From contig NZ_CP074074.1 in assembly GCF_045788535.1 (NCBI RefSeq), positions 2,914,001-2,978,000 of the forward strand: DNA of 64,000 nucleotides, given 5' to 3'. Positions 56,011-64,000 of this stretch are shown here, one piece after another (within the stretch, counting starts at the first letter, position 1; each line of letters begins with the position of its first letter). Under the pieces are notes generated by a model that saw nothing but the letters and a program-made list of their open reading frames with translations, was not told where the DNA came from and made no database searches. Source of the DNA: Allotamlana fucoidanivorans (GTDB lineage: Bacteria; Bacteroidota; Bacteroidia; Flavobacteriales; Flavobacteriaceae). The translations under genes and the position numbers were made by a program.

Positions 56011-58329
56011 ATGAAACTGAAGATAATAGCCGCCATTTGCATGGCATTCTTTTTACACTCATGTAAACAAACCGTTGTTTCTTATTGCAGTTCTAACGAA
56101 GAGAAAGCGTTGGTAGAGTATGTAAATCCATTAATGGGAACCGATTCAAAATTTAGTCTATCAAATGGAAATACATACCCAGCCATAGCAACACCATGGG
56201 GGATGAATTTCTGGACACCTATGACTTCTAAAATGGGTGATGGATGGACCTATAAATACAATGAAAATAAAATAAGAGGAATTAAGCAAACACATCAGCC
56301 TAGTCCTTGGATTAATGATTATGCAGCTTTTTCTTTAATGGCTGTAACTGGCGATTTAAAATTTCATGAGAATGAGCGCGCATCTTGGTTTTCTCATAAA
56401 GCAGAAACGGTAAAACCATATCATTATAAAACGTATTTAGCAGATTATGATGTGGTAGCTGAAGTGGCACCAACAGAACGAGCTGCTCATTTTAAATTTA
56501 CGTTTCCAGATGGTGAGACTTCTTATATTTTAGTAGATGGCTTTTTTCAAGGATCTATGGTAAAAATTATACCTGAAGAACGAAAAATTATTGGGTATTG
56601 TAGAAATAATAGCGGTGGAGTTCCAGAGAATTTTCATAATTACTTTGTAGTAACTTTTGATAAGGACTTTGAAATAACACATACCTGGGCAGATAATTGG
56701 ACCTTACTAGAGAATAGTCTAACAAGTGAAGGAGAACATGTAGGTGCTATTATTGGTTTTAAAACCACTAGAGGAGAAGAAGTACATGCCAAGGTTGCTT
56801 CCTCTTTTATAAGTTTAGATCAGGCGACTTTAAACCTTTCAAGAGAAATAGGTAATGATGATTTTGAAGTAACAAAAGAAAAAGCCAAAAATGCTTGGGA
56901 AAAAGAGTTGAATAGAATAAAAGTTGAAGACGCAAACACAGATAATTTAAAAACGTTTTATTCATGTTTATATAGGGTATTGCTTTTCCCAAGAAAATTT
57001 TATGAATTTGATGCTAATAATGATATAGTGCATTATAGCCCATATAATGGAAAAGTATTACCAGGTTACATGTTTACAGATAATGGTTTTTGGGACACTT
57101 TTAGGGCAGTATTTCCATTTTTTAATCTAATGTATCCAGAACTTAATGCCAATATTATGGAGGGTTTAGCCAATACATATAAAGAATCTGGTTGGTTACC
57201 AGAATGGGCAAGCCCTGGACATAGAAACTGTATGATAGGGTCAAACTCCGCACCAATTGTAGTAGATGCGTTTCTAAAAGGAAACATTAAAGATGATGAG
57301 GTGATAAATACGTTGTTTGAGGCAATGCTTAAAAATGCAAATGTAAATGAAGGAAGACCTCATCCATCTGTTGGGAGAGAAGGTGTAGACTACTATAATG
57401 AATTAGGATATGTGCCTTACAATGTTGGTATAAAAGAAAATACAGCAAGAACTTTAGAGTATGCTTATGCCGATTTTACTATTGCAAAAATGGCAGAAAA
57501 GCTTGGTAAAGATGATCTAGCCAAACGTTTTTATAAGCAATCCTATAATTATAAAAATGTGTTTGATACTGAATCCAATTTAATGCGTGGTAAAAATGAA
57601 GACGGTAGTTTTCAGTCGCCGTTTAATCCGCTAAAATGGGGTGACGCTTTTACTGAAGGCAATAGTTTGCATTATACTTGGTCTGTTTTTCATGATGTGC
57701 AGGGTTTAATTGATTTAATGGGAGGAAAAGAGCCTTTTGTAAAACAATTAGATGCAGTATTTACAATGCCTCCAGATTTTGATGATTCTTATTATGGACA
57801 AACCATTCATGAAATTAGAGAAATGCAGATTGTGAATATGGGTAATTATGCACACGGTAATCAACCTATTCAACACATGATTTATCTATACAATTATGCA
57901 GGGATGCCTTATAAAGCTCAAGGGCGAGTACGTGAAGTGCTTAACAAGCTATACGCGGCAACCCCAGATGGGTATTGTGGCGATGAAGATAATGGACAAA
58001 CATCTGCCTGGTATGTATTTAGTGCTTTAGGTTTTTATCCTGTTACTCCTGGGGTTGATGAATATGTTATTGGTAGTCCTTTGTTTGATAGAGCTACATT
58101 AACACTTGATAACGGAAATACTTTTATAATAACTTCAGAAAATAATAGAGAAAATAATGTTTATATAAACTCTGCTAGTTTAAAAGGTAAACCATTTAAC
58201 AATAATTTCATTAAGTTTGAAGAGATTCAAGAGGGAGGAACTTTGCACTTTACTCTTACAGACATACCTAATAAAAGTTGGGGGAGTAAAGATGAAGAAT
58301 TACCTTATTCTTTTAGTAAGCATCAATGA
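56011..58329 (+). CDS. GH92 family alpha-mannosidase, third sequence class
   Basis: A 772-residue lipoprotein (lipobox LHSC, Cys18). GH92 domains are complete: VNPLMGTDSKFSLSNGNTYP opens the N-terminal domain, which has KQTHQPSPWINDYAAF in place of FSHTHLSGTG. The barrel carries TEGNSLHYTW (probable acid Glu549) and GDEDNGQTSAWYVFSALGFY (base region about 658-661). The HQPSPW variant marks a GH92 subgroup distinct from the other three in this window. Its last codons overlap the next gene by 4 nt (ATGA), indicating tight cotranslation. Confidence 0.93.
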   Translation: MKLKIIAAICMAFFLHSCKQTVVSYCSSNEEKALVEYVNPLMGTDSKFSLSNGNTYPAIATPWGMNFWTPMTSKMGDGWTYKYNENKIRGIKQTHQPSPWINDYAAFSLMAVTGDLKFHENERASWFSHKAETVKPYHYKTYLADYDVVAEVAPTERAAHFKFTFPDGETSYILVDGFFQGSMVKIIPEERKIIGYCRNNSGGVPENFHNYFVVTFDKDFEITHTWADNWTLLENSLTSEGEHVGAIIGFKTTRGEEVHAKVASSFISLDQATLNLSREIGNDDFEVTKEKAKNAWEKELNRIKVEDANTDNLKTFYSCLYRVLLFPRKFYEFDANNDIVHYSPYNGKVLPGYMFTDNGFWDTFRAVFPFFNLMYPELNANIMEGLANTYKESGWLPEWASPGHRNCMIGSNSAPIVVDAFLKGNIKDDEVINTLFEAMLKNANVNEGRPHPSVGREGVDYYNELGYVPYNVGIKENTARTLEYAYADFTIAKMAEKLGKDDLAKRFYKQSYNYKNVFDTESNLMRGKNEDGSFQSPFNPLKWGDAFTEGNSLHYTWSVFHDVQGLIDLMGGKEPFVKQLDAVFTMPPDFDDSYYGQTIHEIREMQIVNMGNYAHGNQPIQHMIYLYNYAGMPYKAQGRVREVLNKLYAATPDGYCGDEDNGQTSAWYVFSALGFYPVTPGVDEYVIGSPLFDRATLTLDNGNTFIITSENNRENNVYINSASLKGKPFNNNFIKFEEIQEGGTLHFTLTDIPNKSWGSKDEELPYSFSKHQ

Positions 58330-59237
58330 AAAGTACAATTTTTATTTTCTCATGTCTGGCTGTTTTTTTTTGTAATTCGAAGGGGCAAACTCAGTCGAAA
58401 TTTTATCAAGAGATGGAGGTAAATAATCAGCAGGGTAACCCTTTTTTTGTATATAATTTTGGAGGCTTAGAGTTATTAGAATCTAAAGCACAAATAGAGA
58501 AGCTTAAAACATATGGCTATGATGGTATTTCATTAAGAATGGCAAAGGCAGAGCATGTAAAACAATTACCTGAGTTTATTGCATACGCCAATAAAATTAA
58601 AGAATTTAAAATATATTCTGTTTTTATAAGATATAATTTTGCCGATAATGAAATTGATAGAACAAGGTGGCAACGCGTTGTTGATATAATTAAGAATCAA
58701 GGAATAGACTTATGGGTGATTTTTGGAAAAAAAGAACCAGGCGTTGATGATGAACATGTAGAAGGTGTTTTAAAAAATATGGTAAATTACGCTGCAAATA
58801 GAAATGTGTCTGTAACCTTATATCCTCATAGTTGGTGTTATTTTTACACAGCAGAACAATCATTGCCCATGGTGAAAAAAATAAATCATCCTAATTTAAA
58901 ATTAGCTGTCCATACTTGTCATGAATTAAAAGCAGGAAATGGGAATAGGTTAGCTGAAGTAGTAGAGAATGTAAAAGATTATATTAGTTTTGTTACAATA
59001 GCTGGTGCTCAGGCAAAAGTTGATATGTCAAGTAGAAGGTCTATGGATCAAGGTACCATAATGCCACTTGAAGATGGGACTTTTGATTATAGTCATTTCT
59101 TAAAGGCTTTAAATGAAGTAAATTATAGAGGACCTATTGGGTATATTAATTTTGGCTTTGATAAAGAACCAGATATTTATTTACCTTTATCTATGCAAAA
59201 GTGGCAACAATTAAAAACTAATTATTTATCCGAATAA
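58326..59237 (+). CDS. Secreted sugar isomerase/epimerase-like TIM-barrel protein
   Basis: A 303-residue TIM-barrel protein of the xylose-isomerase-like superfamily with a signal peptide ending NSKGQ. Barrel strands are recognisable in GLELLESKAQIEKLKTYGYDG, written here as two pieces GLELLESKAQ and KLKTYGYDG, and in VTLYPHSW, LKLAVHTCHELKAGNG and ISFVTIAGAQ. Metal ligands may include His in the HTCHE motif. Cytoplasmic relatives are sugar epimerases, but secreted forms in PULs are associated with 3-keto-sugar chemistry. It overlaps the GH92 stop by 4 nt. Confidence 0.8.
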   Translation: MKSTIFIFSCLAVFFCNSKGQTQSKFYQEMEVNNQQGNPFFVYNFGGLELLESKAQIEKLKTYGYDGISLRMAKAEHVKQLPEFIAYANKIKEFKIYSVFIRYNFADNEIDRTRWQRVVDIIKNQGIDLWVIFGKKEPGVDDEHVEGVLKNMVNYAANRNVSVTLYPHSWCYFYTAEQSLPMVKKINHPNLKLAVHTCHELKAGNGNRLAEVVENVKDYISFVTIAGAQAKVDMSSRRSMDQGTIMPLEDGTFDYSHFLKALNEVNYRGPIGYINFGFDKEPDIYLPLSMQKWQQLKTNYLSE

Positions 59238-59238
59238 T

Positions 59239-60105
59239 ATGAAAACAATTTTTATTTCAGTTTTTGTATTTATAATATTTTTTTCAAGTTCTTTTTCTCA
59301 AAAAAAAGTACAGGTTTATGATGCACCAGATCAAGCTGTTTGGCATGAAAAATCAAGAACATGGTTTGTATCAAATTTGGGAGGAGGAATTTCACTAGAG
59401 AAAGATGCTAATGGCTGGGTTACTAGAACTGATGAATTTGGAAATGTGATAGCCCCCTTTTGGATAGGTAAAGAAGAAGGTATGCATGCCCCTTCTGGCA
59501 TGGTGGCTACAAAGAAGTTTTTGTATGTGGTAGATAGGGAAGGAGTGTTTGAAATTAACATTAAAAATGAAAAGGTAGAAACATTTTACCCCATTCCAGA
59601 AGGTGAATTTTTAAATGATGTCGCTATTTCAGAAAGTGGAGACCTTTATATATCTGATTTTTTTGGTAATAAAATCTTCAAGATTGATGCTGTTACTAAA
59701 AAAGTTAACATTTGGTTAGAGTCCGACAGACTAGAAGCTCCTGACGGCTTATACATGGAAAAAGATAAATTGATAGTAGCTTCTTGGGGAGTATTGTTAA
59801 AACCGAGTTCTTTTGAGACTTCTAAGTTAGGCGATCTTTTAAGCATTGATTTAGAGACTAAAAACATTCAGCCTATAGCTACAGAAGCAGGAAATCTTGA
59901 AGGAATAACTAAAATTAAAAATAATTATTACATTACTGATTGGGCTGCAGGAAAATTACTTAAAATTGATCCTAAAAAACAACAGGTGGAAATAATAATG
60001 ACAGGATTGAAATATCCAACAGACCCAAACTACTCAAAAAAACTCAATATTTTAGCTTTCCCACAGCATGGTACAAATCAAGTGCTATTTATAAAATTAA
60101 ACTAA
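59239..60105 (+). CDS. SMP-30/gluconolactonase-like secreted beta-propeller protein
   Basis: A 288-residue propeller with signal peptide ending SSFSQ. Repeated blades (FLNDVAISESGDLYISDFFG, then GNLEGITKIKNNYYITDWAAG) match the SMP-30/NHL group, some members of which open sugar lactones with one bound metal. It starts 1 nt after the TIM-barrel gene stop and ends the operon. A lactonase would fit an oxidative sugar pathway that produces aldonolactones, but a binding-only role is equally possible. Confidence 0.75.
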   Translation: MKTIFISVFVFIIFFSSSFSQKKVQVYDAPDQAVWHEKSRTWFVSNLGGGISLEKDANGWVTRTDEFGNVIAPFWIGKEEGMHAPSGMVATKKFLYVVDREGVFEINIKNEKVETFYPIPEGEFLNDVAISESGDLYISDFFGNKIFKIDAVTKKVNIWLESDRLEAPDGLYMEKDKLIVASWGVLLKPSSFETSKLGDLLSIDLETKNIQPIATEAGNLEGITKIKNNYYITDWAAGKLLKIDPKKQQVEIIMTGLKYPTDPNYSKKLNILAFPQHGTNQVLFIKLN

Positions 60106-60136
60106 TAAGTTTGAGTGATTATTTTACAAATAAGCT

Positions 60137-60203
60137 TTTAAATTAGAAAAAAAATGTTATTAATTAGATATTAATCTAAAATTAATTGAAGGTAATTATT
60201 TTG
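60137..60203 (+). promoter_or_regulatory. 11-bp phased TTAA array and -7 element before the cytochrome gene
   Basis: TTAA cores lie at 60138, 60160, 60171 and 60182, with the expected core at 60149 missing; the last three units read ATTAATTAGAT, ATTAATCTAAA, ATTAATTGAAG. TTATTTTG at 60196-60203 matches TAnnTTTG in seven of eight positions, 14 bp after the last TTAA. The next ATG is at 60233. Confidence 0.6.
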
Positions 60204-60232
60204 TTTGCCTAAACTAGATTAAGAAAGCCTTC

Positions 60233-63200
60233 ATGAAAATAACTACTTATATCGTTGCTCTATGGGTAGCGATAGTTCCTGTTAATTTAATAAGCCAGAA
60301 TATTGGAGAAAAAGTATTACTTCCAATAGAAGTATTAGGGGCTGAAGGAACTATAGAAGAAATAAATTTAACTCTTAGTCAAGAGCAAGCAAATCAAGCA
60401 AAGTACATTTGGTTACAGATAAATAATCTAGGTTATCAGAATAAAGCATCTGTTAAAATTAATAATGAAGATTGGTATGACTTAAACCATGATAGTTGCC
60501 GGATTCAAAGTCCAGAAAAGGAGAGAGGAGGAATGGCTCACGGTGGGCATAGTACTATTAGGTTGAGTATTCCAGCAGTAGGAATTATATCTGGGCTTAA
60601 TACCATAAAATTTAGATTTAATAAGTCTGATGCCATTTCTAACGGATTTAGGATTGTGCAATTAAATCTTTTTGATGTAGGAGGTGCAAAAATCTTAGAT
60701 GATAGTTTTTTTGAAGAAGACGACCCTATGCTTTGGGAAGGACCATATACAGATGCTTCAAACATTCAAGCAGGAAAGGATTTATGGTATTACGCTGAAT
60801 TAAAAAGCAACTATTTAGATCCAGGAGTTGAAGGTTTTTGGTATGGTTATAAATTACCAGGACAAGGCTCCATAAAGGCAAAATGCGCATCTTGCCATAC
60901 GCAAGACGGGAGAGATCTAGAAATTTTTAGCTACTCAAACAAGTCAATTATTGAACGTGCAAAATTCCACATGTTAACCGAGGAAGAAGGAAAACAAATT
61001 GCATCATATATAAGATCGCTTTCCGCAGAGCATGACAATGTTAATCGCTATGGAAGGCCTTGGAACCCGCCTTACCAACCGGGGCCAGATTTAGCTAATA
61101 AACCTATTGAACAGTGGGCTGCAGGAGCTGGGTTAGATGCGGTTTTGGAAGCAGATAAGGATATGTTAGATCATATGTTCCCTAACGGAGTAACACAAGA
61201 AACAGTATATGATAGGTTTGATTCTGATAAAATGGTTGATAGAACGTTATTGCCATTGGCTATACAATTCCCAGACTGGAAGCATTGGTTGCCAATGATT
61301 CACCCTATGGATGCCTATTCAAAAGATAACTTTTGGGAAGATCCAGTAGCTCATGGAGGGCGATATAACATTTACCCTAAAAAAGGATACCGAGATTTTA
61401 GAAATTATTTAGAGGCAGTTCCACCAGCAAACAGAACTCCAAATGATTTAATGCAAAAGAACAGAGATTTTTGGTATCATTATCGCTTTTTCTTGGCAGT
61501 GAAAAGCAATGGTGATTCTAGTCTCTCTGAGCATTGGAGAGAACCTTTAAGTTTAGCAACTTCAAAGCTAGGAGAAGGGATACCAAGAGAGTTTGCAGCT
61601 ACCAGTTTAGCGCGCCTTATGGCAGTGCAGTACTTTGAACTTATGAATGAGTTTAATTTACAGGATAAAGCACATTGGTTTGCAAAACCAGAAGATCAAC
61701 CGGCAACTAGACAATGGTTTGGAGAGAATTATCAGGTGTTTGAAGTACCACCTCATTTTCAAGCCTGTGTATCTGAGAGTGAACTACCAATAAATGATGG
61801 TTATAATATTGTGGGGAATTGTTTGTTTTTTCATGGGCAATCTGAAGCAACAGGAGCTTATGAGTCTACCAATTGGTACCATTTACAGTTGATTGTTAAT
61901 GGAGGAAATGGTATGGTATCTCATAACTCACCAATGGATTATAATTACCATCCCGACTTTATTATGAAGGCAAGTAGTACATCGGGTATTTATGAACCAC
62001 TTAGGTATTATCATTCTATGAATGCAATGTACCAATTTAGATCGTGGTCTGGAGCTACAACACCTAATAACGGAAAGGGATTTAGAATAAGAGTACAAGG
62101 TCCTTGGCATATTATAGGAAGAACAGATAGTAACCAGTTAAATAATTTTGCACCAAGTGTTTGGCCAACCTTCCTTGATAGAATAGAAGAAGGTATGTCT
62201 AAGTGGGTTTTAAATGCGCAACTAAGACAGTTTTTAACAGAGGTTAGAAAACCTGAAAATAACCTAGAAAACTGGAATAGATTGCCTAATGGAGGTAGTA
62301 ATGAATTGGATTACGAAAGTAAAAAAACAGAAGACTTACAGGATATGACTTATTTTGTTGGTCTTGATTATCATGCAGATAAATTTTATTACCTATTTCC
62401 AGAATTTGCAAAATTAGGCGTTGATTGTCAAATTTTAGAAGAGATGATTGATTGGTGTTCTGAAGCTTGGCCTAATATAGATTGGGAGAGATTTAGGTCT
62501 ACGGGACAACTGCAACTAGATTTTATAACAAACCAAAGCGAAGATTGTTCTTTAAATGCAACAAAAATAATTGCTCAAACCGCCAATGAAGGTGATTTTC
62601 CAGTTTTTGAATGGTGGATTGATGAGAGTAAGGTTATAAATAACTCAAGTGAGCTAGATATTACAGAGGTAAGGCCAGGGGCAAAAATTAAATGCCGAGT
62701 AACAAGTAGTAAATCCTGTATTTCAAATAGTTGGATTGAAAAAGAAATGGTGTTGGCTTCTAAAGATTATAGCATCTCAGTAAGTAAAAATGATGCAGAG
62801 TGGCAACCATTAAAGAATGCCATTGCATGTATTGGCGATGAATTGAATTTAAAAATAACACCAGAGTTGCAAAACCCTATTTTTTGGTTGGATGCTTCAG
62901 ATGTTAGAAATGATGGGACAAAACCTGAAGAAGGAGAGCTTATTGCTGTTTGGAAAAATAAGTCTGCTAGTGGTTATTCAATGCCATATCAATCAAACTA
63001 TAATTTAAGACCAACATATAGTAATAATGGCATGAATGGGAAGCCCGCTATTATGTTTGGTATGAATGATTCAGATGGGCTCCCATTGTTTTTAACCAAT
63101 AATGATGATGTTTTGGATGGCGATTGGAGTATGGTTGTTACAGGGAAGTATTATGTAACGAGTCATGGCGATTGGAATGCGCTTTTAGGTAATGAAGATG

Positions 63201-64000
63201 AAAATACTGGTTTTGCGTTTTACATAGATAGACGAGGAAATGGAGGAAGAATTAGAACTAAAATAAATGGTAGTCAGGAGCATGGGAGAGTGTATGAAGA
63301 TGGAAGTGCCTTTGCCACAATTATAAGTAAACAGGGCGGGAAAATAAAAGTTTATATTAATGGTAGATTAGAAGAAGAAGTAGAAGCAACTTCAAGTGCT
63401 ATTACTAATCTTAGAACTTTTTATTTAGGACAAAGAGATGGTGGTAATGCCGGTGGAAGCTGGTACCATAGAGGCCCAATTTCTGAAGTTTTATTTTACG
63501 ATTATGTATTATCAAATAAACAAAGGCATTATTTAGAGGGATATGTAATGCATAAATGGGATTTGGTTCAAGAAATGCCATTAGACCATGTGTATAAAGA
63601 AAACTCTCCTCTGTATCTTAATTTAAATACACCAAAAGGAGAAGAATTAGTTTTTGATTTAAAAAATCAAGAGCATCGTGTAGTGATTTCTGATGCCTCA
63701 GACTTTGGAGAATATGCTTTTAAAAGACCAAGTTGTTCAGATATTAATGCTGTGTTTAATGTAAAGGATATGGAACAGCTAAATGATGATGTCATTAAAT
63801 ATAGTGTTAATAATAAAAAGTTTAAAATCGGTGCATCAACCTTAATAAAAGAAGGTAGTTTTCTAGAACTAGATGTTAATTATGAGATTAATGGGGGGTA
63901 TCAATGGGAGACACCCACAGGAGAACTGTTACAATTAAATACAAGCCCAGCTCCAATATTAATTTCCTTAGGTAATAATGCTGATATCTGGAAGCTGCAT
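60233..64000 (+). CDS. Large secreted cytochrome c and LamG-like multidomain protein (partial)
   Basis: An open frame of 1256 codons runs from ATG 60233 to the end of the window without a stop. A signal peptide ends NLISQ. Residues about 25-150 look like a beta-sandwich, and a c-type heme site CASCH (Cys218, Cys221, His222; bases 60884-60898) follows, with a cytochrome-like helix (TEEEGKQIASYIRSL). Residues about 250-740 form a large unrecognised domain rich in Trp and aromatic residues, then come an Ig-like segment and a LamG-like domain (about 880-1100; IFWLDASDVRNDG, FYLGQRDGG). The C-terminus is missing, where a sorting domain would be expected. It probably passes electrons at the cell surface while bound to glycan, but the partner is unknown. 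Confidence 0.85.
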   Translation, partial: MKITTYIVALWVAIVPVNLISQNIGEKVLLPIEVLGAEGTIEEINLTLSQEQANQAKYIWLQINNLGYQNKASVKINNEDWYDLNHDSCRIQSPEKERGGMAHGGHSTIRLSIPAVGIISGLNTIKFRFNKSDAISNGFRIVQLNLFDVGGAKILDDSFFEEDDPMLWEGPYTDASNIQAGKDLWYYAELKSNYLDPGVEGFWYGYKLPGQGSIKAKCASCHTQDGRDLEIFSYSNKSIIERAKFHMLTEEEGKQIASYIRSLSAEHDNVNRYGRPWNPPYQPGPDLANKPIEQWAAGAGLDAVLEADKDMLDHMFPNGVTQETVYDRFDSDKMVDRTLLPLAIQFPDWKHWLPMIHPMDAYSKDNFWEDPVAHGGRYNIYPKKGYRDFRNYLEAVPPANRTPNDLMQKNRDFWYHYRFFLAVKSNGDSSLSEHWREPLSLATSKLGEGIPREFAATSLARLMAVQYFELMNEFNLQDKAHWFAKPEDQPATRQWFGENYQVFEVPPHFQACVSESELPINDGYNIVGNCLFFHGQSEATGAYESTNWYHLQLIVNGGNGMVSHNSPMDYNYHPDFIMKASSTSGIYEPLRYYHSMNAMYQFRSWSGATTPNNGKGFRIRVQGPWHIIGRTDSNQLNNFAPSVWPTFLDRIEEGMSKWVLNAQLRQFLTEVRKPENNLENWNRLPNGGSNELDYESKKTEDLQDMTYFVGLDYHADKFYYLFPEFAKLGVDCQILEEMIDWCSEAWPNIDWERFRSTGQLQLDFITNQSEDCSLNATKIIAQTANEGDFPVFEWWIDESKVINNSSELDITEVRPGAKIKCRVTSSKSCISNSWIEKEMVLASKDYSISVSKNDAEWQPLKNAIACIGDELNLKITPELQNPIFWLDASDVRNDGTKPEEGELIAVWKNKSASGYSMPYQSNYNLRPTYSNNGMNGKPAIMFGMNDSDGLPLFLTNNDDVLDGDWSMVVTGKYYVTSHGDWNALLGNEDENTGFAFYIDRRGNGGRIRTKINGSQEHGRVYEDGSAFATIISKQGGKIKVYINGRLEEEVEATSSAITNLRTFYLGQRDGGNAGGSWYHRGPISEVLFYDYVLSNKQRHYLEGYVMHKWDLVQEMPLDHVYKENSPLYLNLNTPKGEELVFDLKNQEHRVVISDASDFGEYAFKRPSCSDINAVFNVKDMEQLNDDVIKYSVNNKKFKIGASTLIKEGSFLELDVNYEINGGYQWETPTGELLQLNTSPAPILISLGNNADIWKLH

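Noticed and set aside
1..64000. CRISPR arrays, insertion sequences or rRNA genes
   Set aside because: No regularly spaced long repeats, no transposase other than the integrase remnant, and no rRNA-like sequence were seen on either strand.

Overview
The window comes from a low-G+C bacterium of the Bacteroidota, most likely a marine member of the Flavobacteriaceae. The support is a SusC/SusD pair, cargo with Por (type IX) secretion C-terminal sorting domains, CAPSR-type sulfatases, a flavobacterial-looking gyrA, and promoters with the TTG / TAnnTTTG (-33/-7) elements of this phylum. All positions and translations were read by eye; no database search was run.

Region 1 (1-8400) is core chromosome: gyrA with a TPR lipoprotein-like partner, then convergent NlpC/P60 hydrolase and thiolase genes, then a 7TM-HD phosphohydrolase of the PgpH type, then tRNA-Ser(GCU) and tRNA-Pro(UGG). 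Region 2 (8400-10240) is a decayed junction: a frameshifted tyrosine recombinase beside tRNA-Pro, and a broken UPF0158 gene. It marks the edge of what looks like an acquired island.

Region 3 (10241-64000, continuing past the end) is one very large polysaccharide utilisation locus (PUL). A membrane-spanning one-component regulator (ConA-like lectin, Kelch-type propeller, one TM helix, OmpR/SARP-type winged helix, TPR-like C-terminus) is divergent from SusC-SusD-DUF3823. Downstream are four GH92 alpha-mannosidase-like proteins, three GH71/GH99-like endo-acting proteins, three sulfatases, three phosphatases of different folds, GH2, GH3 and GH36-like enzymes, mannose-6-phosphate isomerase, a beta-helix protein, and secreted scaffold or binding proteins. 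The set points to an alpha-mannan carrying sulfate and probably phosphate, with side chains of other sugars. A second module (tandem DUF1080, two Tat-type Gfo/Idh/MocA proteins, a secreted TIM-barrel protein, an SMP-30-like propeller and a huge c-type cytochrome protein) resembles the oxidative 3-keto-glycoside route of sugar cleavage.

The most striking signal is regulatory. Six promoters inside the PUL (before SusC, the GH92 at 25026, the propeller gene at 39289, the GH3 at 41536, the sulfatase at 51504 and the cytochrome gene at 60233) each carry a run of about five TTAA cores spaced exactly 11 bp. The last core lies 14-15 bp before a TAnnTTTG-like -7 element. I did not find this in the core-gene promoters or before manA. 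Direct repeats of 11-bp period over the -35 region are how PhoB/OmpR and SARP winged helices bind, so I infer that the adjacent regulator reads this code and that it defines the regulon.
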